A stretch of 10,775 bases of DNA, from positions 1 through 10,775 of the forward strand of contig JASLDF010000019.1 of NCBI GenBank assembly GCA_030151635.1, in the 5' to 3' direction. Made by a program: the position numbers and the translations under genes. This document shows, one piece after another, positions 1 through 6,232 of the stretch. The first letter of the stretch is position 1, and each line of letters begins with the position of its first letter. The notes under the pieces were generated by a model, which saw only the letters and a program-made list of their open reading frames with translations, ran no database searches and had not been told where the DNA came from. Origin of the DNA: Bacteroides sp. Lineage in GTDB: Bacteria > Bacteroidota > Bacteroidia > Bacteroidales > Bacteroidaceae.

Positions 1-74
1 TTTTCTATTGATATCCAAAAAAGGAATAAAAGATTTCACTTGATCTTGTAGTGTTGCTACTAAGAAACTCTATT

Positions 75-123
75 AAACATTGGAAAAATGTTTATCTCGA
101 AAAGAGATGCAGGTATTTCCTGC
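75..123 (+). other. Three contiguous hairpins, candidate structured RNA element
   Basis: Three perfect inverted repeats follow each other with no bases between them. Stem 1 is 75-81 with 87-93 (7 bp, loop GGAAA), stem 2 is 94-98 with 104-108 (5 bp, loop GAAAA), and stem 3 is 109-113 with 119-123 (5 bp, loop TATTT). A weaker 4-bp hairpin precedes them at 48-60. All three main loops are five bases. The purine loops would lie on a plus-strand transcript, but a leftward promoter match at 406-436 would instead yield the complementary RNA. No T-run follows stem 3, so this is not an ordinary terminator. I do not recognise an RNA family. Confidence 0.35.
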
Positions 124-405
124 ACATGGTCTAATCATTCGTCTTAATTACCACAATCCCTACTAGTTGGCTCCTAATACCAATTTAATATTTGCTGTGC
201 TTCAAACAGGGCCAATCCTATTTTACGAATATAACCAAATGCATTCATGGCTAAGCATTTAGTAATCCTTGGTGGTAACCAGTTTATCAGATGTAAATAA
301 AGTACAAATGAATGAACCCAGTGTTTTAATATAAGTGTAAGTCTTAATTTAATAGTAAACTATATTATAAAGTCAATGTCTTGTCAACCTTGCCTTCTAT
401 ACATA
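124..405. other. Non-coding stretch with one minus-strand open frame, no recognised gene
   Basis: No gene is recognised here. On the minus strand an open frame of 61 codons lies between stops at 360-362 and 174-176, downstream of the promoter match at 406-436. Its only ATG (246-248) would give just 24 residues, ending ALFEAQQILNWY. The frame could be the decayed 3' end of a gene, or chance in AT-rich DNA; I cannot tell which. Confidence 0.25.
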
Positions 406-436
406 CAAATCTAAGCCAATAATTCAAAATAAACAA
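406..436 (-). promoter_or_regulatory. Bacteroides-type promoter match, reading leftward
   Basis: On the minus strand TTG (436-434) is followed after 20 bp by TAGATTTG (413-406), which fits the Bacteroidota sigma-ABfr pattern TTG-N19-21-TAnnTTTG. Transcription would start near 400 and run left through the 359-174 open frame and the 123-75 hairpins. No established gene lies downstream inside the window, so it may be a chance match or may drive a non-coding RNA or a gene beyond the left edge. Confidence 0.35.
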
Positions 437-486
437 CACCAAAATACATTTTCACCCTTTTGGGTAATGATTTTACGGGTAATTAT

Positions 487-500
487 GCATTAATTAATGC
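487..500. repeat. 14-bp perfect palindrome
   Basis: GCATTAATTAATGC is a perfect palindrome. Just upstream is an imperfect direct repeat of GGGTAAT (about 464-470 and 477-483). Such sites can be operators, but no start codon lies close by. The nearest gene end is that of the LuxR regulator at 799, so function is unassigned. Confidence 0.3.
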
Positions 501-724
501 TATCACAAATCATACAATCAACTGATTATTAATAAAATGAATACAAAATCAAGCTTTGACACAAGTTGAAAAATATTTTAATATAATGCCATATCAACTT
601 AGCAGTTACCAATAATCTAGTCATCTTAGAATAGACCAAATAAATAAGAATAGGACACCTACCATCTGTAAGTATAGGTCTTAATATTATACTTTCCACA
701 AACAAGGAGTTGTTACATCAAGTC

Positions 725-767
725 AAAAGAAAAAAAGTGTCTTAGTTTACGGTAAAACTAAGACACT
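725..767 (-). terminator. Rho-independent terminator of the hemerythrin/LuxR operon
   Basis: A perfect 13-bp stem (736-748 with 755-767, 6-base loop) is followed on the minus strand by an uninterrupted T-run (736-730) and further T-rich sequence. It lies 30 bp past the stop codon of the leftward LuxR gene. There is no T-run on the plus-strand side, so it works for leftward transcription. Confidence 0.9.
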
Positions 768-798
768 CATGTGTTTCTATATTCGAAATATAGCAAAG

Positions 799-1419
799 CT
801 AATCTGCCTTTATCTCATTAATATCTACTAATTTATTTACAATTGCATAAATAGTCAATCCTGAAGCACTGTGTATTTGCAATTTTCTACTGATGTTTTT
901 ACGGTGCGTATTAACCGTATGAATCGATAAAAACAAATGCTCGGCAATCTCTTTATTGGTCATGCCTTTAACAACACAAACCACAACTTCTTTTTCACGC
1001 TCACTTAGTGTTTCTTGATCATCGTCTTCGTCTTCTTTCCTAACCAATGTGTAAATGGTTTCCCCAATGGTTGGTAAGCTATCGAACAGACTAATCTTCG
1101 CATCGTATTTGCTCAATACTAACGGGTCAACAAAAGTTGTATAGAGTGCTATTAATTTAATTTTCTTATTTTCTGATAGCTCGCTATTGCTTGCCATGCT
1201 TTGGAAGTTTTCAATGTTAAAGTGCCCTTCGAAGTAAGGGTTTACAATCAACACATCGACAGGTTGTGTTAAAAGACAATCTTCTAAGTCGGCCATGCTA
1301 GCCAATTCAACTACTTGAATATTCAACTTAGGCAGACGCTTCAATGTTGTGAACACACCAGAACGCACAATAACAGATTGATCGGCAATGGCTACAAGTA
1401 ATGTTTCACTAATTTTCAT
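799..1419 (-). CDS. LuxR/NarL-type regulator with degenerate (pseudo-)receiver domain
   Basis: A 206-residue protein with an N-terminal receiver-like domain (about 5-125), a highly acidic linker (129-136) and a C-terminal LuxR-type HTH (138-195: LSEREKEVV, then GMTNKEIAEHL and the recognition-helix stretch IHTVNTHRKNISRKL). The receiver is atypical. The phosphoacceptor position in VDVLIVNP is Asn60 rather than Asp, only one of the paired acidic residues remains (Asp13, followed by Gln14), and the usual late Lys is not apparent near LFDS (111-114). By family knowledge the output domain binds DNA; phosphorylation control is unlikely, which is inference. Its start codon overlaps the end of the hemerythrin gene by 11 bp, implying translational coupling and shared transcription. 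A strong terminator follows. It could be a constitutive regulator or one controlled through the hemerythrin partner. Confidence 0.88.
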   Translation of the reverse strand: MKISETLLVAIADQSVIVRSGVFTTLKRLPKLNIQVVELASMADLEDCLLTQPVDVLIVNPYFEGHFNIENFQSMASNSELSENKKIKLIALYTTFVDPLVLSKYDAKISLFDSLPTIGETIYTLVRKEDEDDDQETLSEREKEVVVCVVKGMTNKEIAEHLFLSIHTVNTHRKNISRKLQIHSASGLTIYAIVNKLVDINEIKAD

Positions 1420-2113
1420 TTTCAGAAAGTTTACGTTCTAAATTATATACTACAGGTGAAAACAAATAATCTTCAACCTTACAATGCCACTCGAGTCCTT
1501 TTTCACAAGAGTAAATTTCAAGAAGCCCTGCCGTCAGATAATAATGATTCACATCCTCGGGTGTGTATTTAATAAGTATATTTTTTAGTTCTTTTAAACG
1601 ATCACTCACCAAATCATGGTGTTTTGAGAAAGTTGATATTTTGAATTTCGATTTCACTTTACCGTCAATTAGTTTTTCAACATAATCGAACACTGTTATG
1701 TCTTCAAAATCCATATGCTTTTCTACCTCGCCCATATATTCGTCGAACGATTGCAAAATAAGTCTAGCCACTTTATCACTTGACTTTTCTATTGCTTTTT
1801 CAAGCTTACGGCGTATGCTGGGTAATAAATACTTCAGAAAATAGATGTGAGAACGTCGCAAGTAGTTGGTTAGGCAACGTAACGATATTTCATTATAACT
1901 CGTGTCTAAACGTGCAAAACCGTCGGCAACGAAATTTATCACAGCCAGAAAAGTAGAACAATCGACTCCCCTTTCATCGCATACTTCCTGCACTGTTTTA
2001 TCGCCAAACCCAAGGGTTATGTCAAAACAGCTCATCACTTGCAACAGCGTGTCGTCTCCACTTATGAGGGATGCCATTTTGTCTGTAGGGCTATAGGCCA
2101 ATAATTTATCCAT
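1409..2113 (-). CDS. Hemerythrin-domain protein, RIC/ScdA/YtfE-like
   Basis: A 234-residue protein whose N-terminal segment (about 30-70: GDKTVQEVCDERGVD) resembles the ScdA_N/DUF542 region of repair-of-iron-centres proteins. A four-helix hemerythrin domain follows. The expected di-iron ligands are all visible: His89, the HxxxE motif His133/Glu137, His165 or His166, and a second HxxxE at His210/Glu214. Known relatives repair iron-sulfur clusters after nitric oxide or oxidative damage, or sense O2. The N-terminal Cys pair seen in some ScdA proteins is not clearly conserved (Cys45 and Cys52 occur instead). The protein is cytoplasmic, with no signal peptide. Its 3' end overlaps the start of a LuxR-type regulator, so it may act as that regulator's sensor or as its co-regulated stress-repair partner; which one is inference. 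Confidence 0.88.
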   Translation of the reverse strand: MDKLLAYSPTDKMASLISGDDTLLQVMSCFDITLGFGDKTVQEVCDERGVDCSTFLAVINFVADGFARLDTSYNEISLRCLTNYLRRSHIYFLKYLLPSIRRKLEKAIEKSSDKVARLILQSFDEYMGEVEKHMDFEDITVFDYVEKLIDGKVKSKFKISTFSKHHDLVSDRLKELKNILIKYTPEDVNHYYLTAGLLEIYSCEKGLEWHCKVEDYLFSPVVYNLERKLSENEN

Positions 2114-2151
2114 AATATATTTTGTCGAATTTCTTTAATTACAAATTAACA

Positions 2152-2159
2152 CAAAAATA
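2152..2159 (-). promoter_or_regulatory. -7 box of the hemerythrin operon, no -33 element
   Basis: TATTTTTG on the minus strand fits the TAnnTTTG -7 element and would start transcription about 33 nt before the ATG at 2113. No TTG lies 19-21 bp upstream; direct repeats occupy that position instead, which suggests activator dependence. Confidence 0.45.
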
Positions 2160-2171
2160 ACGGGCATTTCA

Positions 2172-2200
2172 ATCCCTATTATTAGGTATTATCCCTCTTA
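2172..2200 (-). repeat. Direct repeats upstream of the hemerythrin operon, candidate operator
   Basis: ATCCCTATTA (2172-2181) and ATCCCTCTTA (2191-2200) match at nine of ten positions and start 19 bp apart, nearly two helical turns. On the minus strand they read TAATAGGGAT and TAAGAGGGAT. They cover the place where the -33 box would lie, as expected of an activator or repressor site. The LuxR regulator of the same operon is an obvious candidate ligand, by inference. Confidence 0.4.
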
Positions 2201-2718
2201 ACACTCAAAATAAGCATAGTGTTTAGCCCGAATATAGAGTAAACTACTCTTTTAATGTTTTTTTTAGAATTTATTCAAACCATTTTAAATTTTGCATAAC
2301 AAATCAATCTGATTAAATTTATTTGAACACCCCACGGTCATACCATCAGAAGAAAACAATAATTCTAATGATGAGATAGATAGGATAATAATTTTATCAT
2401 TCTAAAAATTTAAATTGAATGAAAATTTCAAATTATGAACTGGCAACCATTTTTTGAGTCTACCAGGTGAAGGAATCTTATTTTAGCAAGAATTTAAAAT
2501 GGTATATTGAAGATAAATGAGTGAAAATATTATTTATTCGGCATAAACCTTTCATTATATAGCCTTATGTATTAGTTTAGGGAAAGCTTTGCTCTAACTA
2601 GACAATAAAGGGCAAATTTAAGACTAGACTTACTTATTATATTATATAAAATGAAAGCAACTCATATACTGACTCCAAAGCCTGGAGAGTTTTTGGGTGG
2701 CTAATAGCTAACACGCGT
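2201..2718. other. 518-bp intergenic region with one short leader-like ORF
   Basis: This stretch separates the leftward hemerythrin operon from the rightward LuxR-type gene. It is strongly AT-rich, with no recognisable gene or canonical promoter. A 17-codon frame (2651-2704, MKATHILTPKPGEFLGG) ends 14 nt before the next gene, and a small hairpin (2673-2677 with 2683-2687) lies inside it, followed by AG and a T5 run. Confidence 0.5.
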
Positions 2719-3477
2719 ATGAGAAATTCGGATTTATTTCATCAAGAAAATTCAATCAACGAGGTGCCAGCTTCGGGATATGCCAATGTGGAGTATTATA
2801 TTGAGGTGGCCAAGGCGATTTCAAGAACTACTTATAAGTCGATATATATTGTAGATTATTACAAAAAGAATCTTCTTTATTCATCGTCTAATCAACTTTT
2901 CATGTGCAAAAATGCAGTGAACGATGTTGTGAAAACAAATTCAATTTTTAATATTGAACGAGTAGCACTTCAAGACCGTGAATTTGTGCTAAAAGCATCG
3001 GAAGTGGCTAGTAATTTTATTCATGCACAACCCGAAGCTGATCGAACCAAGTATAGAATATCATGTAATTTCCATATTGCAGATAGTAGAACAAGCAACA
3101 AGACCCTTATTAACTTACAAATGACTCCTATGAAACTGAATGACGACGGAAAAATTTGGTTGGCTCTGTGCGTTGTATCACTAGCACCTGGAAGAGGAGG
3201 TGGCAATATCATTATACAAAAAGAGGCGAATAATTGGGTATGGAAGTTTGATATGGAAATCGACCAATGGGTTAAGGCTGACGATATAGAACTCTCGGAA
3301 TCCGAAAGACTTGTCATTGCTCTATCACACCAAGGGCTGTCTATGAAAGATATTGGACAGGAAATGTCTAAGTCTATTGATACAATTAAATCGTATCGTA
3401 AAAGGATTTTCTTAAAACTAGGGGTTGATAATATCAACGAGGCTATTGCATGTACAATGCTCTATCAGCTCCTGTAA
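2719..3477 (+). CDS. Orphan LuxR-HTH transcriptional regulator with N-terminal PAS-like region
   Basis: A 252-residue protein. Residues 192-252 form a LuxR-type HTH: LSESERLVIAL, then QGLSMKDIGQEM and SIDTIKSYRKRIFLKLGV. The N-terminal part (about 20-165) has no receiver signature. Its alternating strands, such as SIYIVDYYKKNLLYSS and INLQMTPMKLNDDGKIWLAL, look like a PAS or sensor fold of the kind seen in Bacteroidota orphan regulators, but no ligand can be inferred. ATG 2719 is the first ATG in the open frame, which extends upstream to 2650 without another. It is transcribed toward the glycosyltransferase gene 164 bp downstream with no terminator between, so read-through is possible. No canonical promoter is visible upstream. 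The target is unknown. Confidence 0.85.
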   Translation: MRNSDLFHQENSINEVPASGYANVEYYIEVAKAISRTTYKSIYIVDYYKKNLLYSSSNQLFMCKNAVNDVVKTNSIFNIERVALQDREFVLKASEVASNFIHAQPEADRTKYRISCNFHIADSRTSNKTLINLQMTPMKLNDDGKIWLALCVVSLAPGRGGGNIIIQKEANNWVWKFDMEIDQWVKADDIELSESERLVIALSHQGLSMKDIGQEMSKSIDTIKSYRKRIFLKLGVDNINEAIACTMLYQLL

Positions 3478-3536
3478 AGATAGGCAGAAAATGGCACTAG
3501 CTTAGATAAATAAAAATTAAAGGAATTGCTTCGATA

Positions 3537-3552
3537 TTGGCTTTAAAGTCAA
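3537..3552. repeat. 16-bp near-palindrome between regulator and glycosyltransferase
   Basis: TTGGCTTTAAAGTCAA is palindromic except for one G/T pair. It lies about 60 bp after the LuxR-type gene and 90 bp before the glycosyltransferase, where an operator would be plausible. No canonical -33/-7 pair was found nearby. Confidence 0.3.
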
Positions 3553-3641
3553 GTACATTATCTGCGTTTTTTACGTTTCATCTGAAAAATATTGATTAAC
3601 TTTAACACGAATATAAAACGTTATTTAAATATTATCGGTCT

Positions 3642-4697
3642 GTGAAAAAAACGAAGATATTAGTCATTCGAATTCGCCGTGTCGGAGACGCAATCCTATC
3701 CGAGACAATTTGTAAGAGCTTAAAGAAAAGTATACCAAATGCTGAAGTTCACTATTTGGTTTACGATTTTATAGGCGATTTATTTGAGGCAGATCCTAAT
3801 ATTGACAAAATTATTCGCATCAACAGACGGGAGAGTCATGAGCTTAGAAAATACATTAAATTTGCTTGGCAAACCGTGCACCAAGAAAAATATGATATTA
3901 TCATAGACCTCCGTTCAACAATAAGCACCCTCCTTTTTTCTGCTTTTTCAAGAAAAACAAAATATAGAATTGGCGTAAAGAAATGGTACAACCGCTTTAT
4001 TTTAAATAAAAGGGTTAAGCCTAATACGGAGGAAAATTACGTCACTAATAAATTAGGATTACTTGACCCATTAGCTAAAGAGTTTGAGATTAAAAAAGAT
4101 CCAAATTTCGAAATTTTCATCAAGGATGAAGAGGTACTAGCCTACAGAAAAGTTATGGAGAAGCAAGGGGTCAATTTCAAGTATCCTGTTATGGTTGCTG
4201 CTATCTCCACAAGAATAGCCATGAAACGATGGCCAATTGAGTATATGACAGAAGTATTGGAAAATGTCAAGACGTCGTTTCCAAATACACAAGTTATTCT
4301 ATATACAGCCAGAAAGGAAGATGAAGCTATGGCACTAGATATGTTTAACAAGCTAGATAAACCAACACAGTTCTACACCGGTATTCAACCCAATGACTTA
4401 AGAGAACTAGGTGCGATGATGGCAAATACTGATTTCTTATTTGGCAATGAAGGGGACGCACGACTGTTGGCACAAGCACAAGGAAAGCCTTCTTTGGCTT
4501 ATTTTGCTCCTGGAAGTATTTATAAACAATGGTTACCAATTACGGCCGATGCGAACCAAGCATTATCGCATGAAAATATTTACACGCCTCAAGAGGTAAG
4601 AAAATTGGCATATCGTGATTTAATTTATGCCGTAACACCAGAAATGGCTTGGAAGAAATTGGAACTCGGATTAAATAAAATAATTCGAAACACTTAA
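3642..4697 (+). CDS. Glycosyltransferase family 9 (heptosyltransferase-like)
   Basis: A 351-residue protein with the GT9 two-Rossmann (GT-B) layout. The N-terminus KILVIRIRRVGDAILSE matches the family's opening strand and GD-containing loop, and the C-terminal domain has GNEGDARLLAQAQGKP (about 268-283), corresponding to the sugar-nucleotide-binding motif. The His usual in that motif (as in MHLA) is Arg here. Family members add heptose or other sugars to lipopolysaccharide core or related glycans at the cytoplasmic face of the inner membrane; donor and acceptor cannot be read from sequence. The start is GTG at 3642. No ATG occurs near the conserved N-terminus and the next in-frame Met is far inside, so GTG is well supported, and it may lower expression. 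A long terminator follows. It is not embedded in a glycan cluster within this window. Confidence 0.87.
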   Translation: MKKTKILVIRIRRVGDAILSETICKSLKKSIPNAEVHYLVYDFIGDLFEADPNIDKIIRINRRESHELRKYIKFAWQTVHQEKYDIIIDLRSTISTLLFSAFSRKTKYRIGVKKWYNRFILNKRVKPNTEENYVTNKLGLLDPLAKEFEIKKDPNFEIFIKDEEVLAYRKVMEKQGVNFKYPVMVAAISTRIAMKRWPIEYMTEVLENVKTSFPNTQVILYTARKEDEAMALDMFNKLDKPTQFYTGIQPNDLRELGAMMANTDFLFGNEGDARLLAQAQGKPSLAYFAPGSIYKQWLPITADANQALSHENIYTPQEVRKLAYRDLIYAVTPEMAWKKLELGLNKIIRNT

Positions 4698-4759
4698 TTA
4701 TTAAGATAATAGAGATAGGTGCTCTAAAGGCATCTACTTGTTTGACATAAACACAATAG

Positions 4760-4797
4760 TAAGGTCATTTCATAATTATGGAGTGACCTTATTTTTT
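4760..4797 (+). terminator. Rho-independent terminator of the glycosyltransferase gene
   Basis: A continuous inverted repeat (4760-4791) folds into a stem of about 14 bp with a tiny AATT loop, followed by six T. Two of its pairs are G-U only if the plus strand is transcribed; on the minus strand they would be A/C mismatches. That supports rightward use. It lies about 60 bp after the stop codon at 4697. Confidence 0.88.
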
Positions 4798-4800
4798 AAT

Positions 4801-4924
4801 ATAACTACAGATCTAAAAGTACCTAGATGGGTTAAAGAAGATTCCGATTATCCGTTCTGAGTATTACAAACAGCATATTATTGTATATACTAGCACCGAA
4901 GAGTTTTGTATGAAAACATTGTGA
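4801..4924 (+). pseudogene. Fragment of a response-regulator receiver domain, frameshifted
   Basis: Two adjoining frames together read like the middle of a receiver domain. Codons 4810-4824 give DLKVP, matching the phosphoacceptor Asp loop (D-L-x-M-P). From 4826 in another frame comes DGLKKIPIIRSEYY, then KQHIIVYTSTEEF, matching the xDGL helix and the IIvxTs strand with its conserved Thr/Ser. The fragment ends at TGA 4922-4924. It has no start codon and no output domain, and the P-to-DG spacing is about five bases too short, so it is a decayed remnant. It starts directly after the glycosyltransferase terminator. The match rests on motif reading only, and chance similarity is possible. Confidence 0.5.
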
Positions 4925-4963
4925 TAGATAAGAATGTAAGGACTATTGTAAAAAATTAGGCAT

Positions 4964-4988
4964 AAAAAAAGGAGCAACGCCTTGCTCC
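4964..4988 (-). terminator. Rho-independent terminator, minus strand
   Basis: GGAGCAA (4971-4977) pairs perfectly with TTGCTCC (4982-4988) around a four-base loop. On the minus strand the stem is followed by seven T (4970-4964). It ends the candidate small RNA and could also stop read-through from the tetR gene at 5147. Confidence 0.88.
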
Positions 4989-5025
4989 AATCTTGTTAAC
5001 CTTAAATCTAATACTATGAAAAACA
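4964..5025 (-). ncRNA. Candidate small RNA of about 60 nt
   Basis: A near-ideal promoter (TTG at 5060-5058, TACATTTG at 5038-5031) sits only about 40 bp from a strong terminator on the same strand, leaving room for an RNA of about 60 nt starting near 5025. The body reads TCATAGTATTAGATTTAAGG and continues into GTTAACAAGATTGG before the terminator stem. No open frame of useful size is inside. From memory, this body resembles a sequence recurring in Bacteroidales genomes and perhaps the paralogous sRNA families reported in Bacteroides; I could not check this. It lies downstream of tetR on the same strand, so it may also be part of that gene's 3' region. Confidence 0.6.
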
Positions 5026-5030
5026 CACTG

Positions 5031-5062
5031 CAAATGTAGTGTTTCTTGCCGTATCTCCAAAA
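5031..5062 (-). promoter_or_regulatory. Bacteroides-type promoter of the small RNA
   Basis: On the minus strand TTTTG (5062-5058) and TACATTTG (5038-5031) are separated by exactly 19 bp, an almost perfect match to the Bacteroidota housekeeping promoter. The -7 box sits inside a small inverted repeat (ACACT and AGTGT, at about 5025-5029 and 5037-5042). Confidence 0.72.
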
Positions 5063-5077
5063 CCAACGGGACAATTC

Positions 5078-5095
5078 GTATGTTATATAACATAC
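5078..5095. repeat. 18-bp perfect palindrome, candidate operator
   Basis: GTATGTTATATAACATAC is a perfect 18-bp palindrome. It lies 16 bp upstream of the -33 box of the small-RNA promoter and 52 bp beyond the tetR stop codon. TetR-family proteins bind palindromes of this size, so the adjacent TetR regulator is a candidate ligand, by inference. There is no T-run to make it a terminator. Confidence 0.45.
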
Positions 5096-5146
5096 ATTAA
5101 TAGTTTATTCGATTTTGTTAATATTTTCGAACATTAAGAAAAACCA

Positions 5147-5758
5147 CTACCTCACCTTTAGAACACTGCGCCAACCAGAAGAAGTATAGATTGAGAACTC
5201 TTCAGCAAATTGCTTAAATTCAGCATCTTCTAAATCTGTTCGTGACACCCACTCTTTCATTATTGAGATCTCGGTGGAGGCAATAATTCGCATAAAGAAT
5301 GGTGTAATATCTATATCGAGGTGTGGAAAGCGATTTTTCATACAATTTAGATATTCATGCCCCATTGCTTCGGCTCGAGATACCAAAACATCGGAGTAGT
5401 TTGCCAATTCAGAGCCTTCTGAATTAAAGAACAGGAGGTAAAGCTCTTCTCTATTGCGTTTTACTACATCTGCAAAGTGCCAAAATAAAGGTTTATTGTG
5501 TTGATCTTTTTCAAATACATCTAGAGTTAAATTAACATCACTATTATGAGCTAACATTACCTGCTCCAACTCCTCTAAGACCGGTTGCAAAACTCCACGA
5601 AAGAGAGCATCCTTACTTTCGAAATAGTAATAAATATTACCCAATGCCATTTCTGACTTTTCCGAGATATAGCGCATAGATACTCCTTTGTAACCTTTCT
5701 CTATAAATGCAATTCGAGCCTGCACTAAAAGCTTTTCTTTAACCGAAGTTGTAGCCAT
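5147..5758 (-). CDS. TetR/AcrR-family transcriptional regulator
   Basis: A 203-residue protein with the typical TetR length and an N-terminal HTH (about 7-53). The signature YISEKSEMALGNIYYYFESK contains the recognition helix followed by YYYF and the conserved KDALF. The C-terminal ligand domain (about 60-203) is all-helical and unassigned. Family members are usually repressors released by a small molecule and commonly control efflux or lipid genes. None is adjacent: the neighbours are a candidate sRNA downstream and, divergently and 475 bp away, a small membrane protein. A tandem repeat at 5826-5846 and the palindrome at 5078-5095 are possible operators. No canonical promoter was seen upstream. 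Confidence 0.9.
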   Translation of the reverse strand: MATTSVKEKLLVQARIAFIEKGYKGVSMRYISEKSEMALGNIYYYFESKDALFRGVLQPVLEELEQVMLAHNSDVNLTLDVFEKDQHNKPLFWHFADVVKRNREELYLLFFNSEGSELANYSDVLVSRAEAMGHEYLNCMKNRFPHLDIDITPFFMRIIASTEISIMKEWVSRTDLEDAEFKQFAEEFSIYTSSGWRSVLKVR

Positions 5759-6076
5759 ATTGATTATTCTTTATTTTGAGATAAAGTTATGGAATATAGC
5801 GCCGTTTACAATACCTAAAAGGAGGTAGTTTAGATATAGTTTGATAACCTACTCTTGTAATATTTAACAATGAAGAACTATTTCTACATTCTTATTTCAT
5901 AAATCGCCCCAGTAAAGACCCTTTATTAGACTCCAACTAAGGCAACAATTCATCGAAGATTATAATGTATCAATTAGTTATAAATATACAAGAACACATT
6001 GTTATATACACCTTTGCATATAGATACTTTTAATATTCACTTTCACATTATTTATGGAAAGTTATTCACATAATCA
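5759..6076. other. Intergenic region between tetR and the small membrane protein
   Basis: No gene is visible in this 318-bp AT-rich stretch. It holds a tandem repeat (5826-5846) and a poor -7-like CACCTTTG (6009-6016) that lacks an upstream TTG. Confidence 0.5.
5826..5846. repeat. Tandem direct repeat upstream of tetR
   Basis: TAGTTTAGATA (5826-5836) is followed immediately by TAGTTTGATA (5837-5846), one helical turn apart. It lies about 70 bp upstream of the TetR start codon, a place for an autoregulatory operator. Direct rather than inverted symmetry is unusual for a TetR dimer site. Confidence 0.35.
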
Positions 6077-6077
6077 C

Positions 6078-6107
6078 TTGTATATCTTCAAACAAGCGTT
6101 ATATTTG
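6078..6107 (+). promoter_or_regulatory. Bacteroides-type promoter for the 59-residue membrane protein
   Basis: TTG (6078-6080) and TATATTTG (6100-6107) are separated by 19 bp, the preferred spacing. Transcription would start near 6113 and give a leader of about 120 nt before the ATG at 6233. Confidence 0.65.
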
Positions 6108-6232
6108 CCTATATCAAGAGTGGATATGTAAATACTTAAATAAGTAAAGAATATTTATACATCGACATCCTTTATTTCAGGATTCATATATATGCACTTT
6201 GACATCATTAATAATCGAAATATTCATAAAAG

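Noticed and set aside
777..793. Small hairpin CTATATT/AATATAG beside the operon terminator
   Set aside because: Only AT pairs in a 7-bp stem apart from the closing C-G; the strong terminator next to it explains the site.
794..801. TAGCTTTG on the minus strand as a -7 box
   Set aside because: It overlaps the stop of the LuxR gene, has no TTG at 19-21 bp and faces straight into the terminator.
1902..2096. Plus-strand 64-codon frame opposite the hemerythrin gene
   Set aside because: Antisense shadow of a well-supported gene. The same applies to the antisense frames within the orphan LuxR, glycosyltransferase, LRV and lipoprotein genes.
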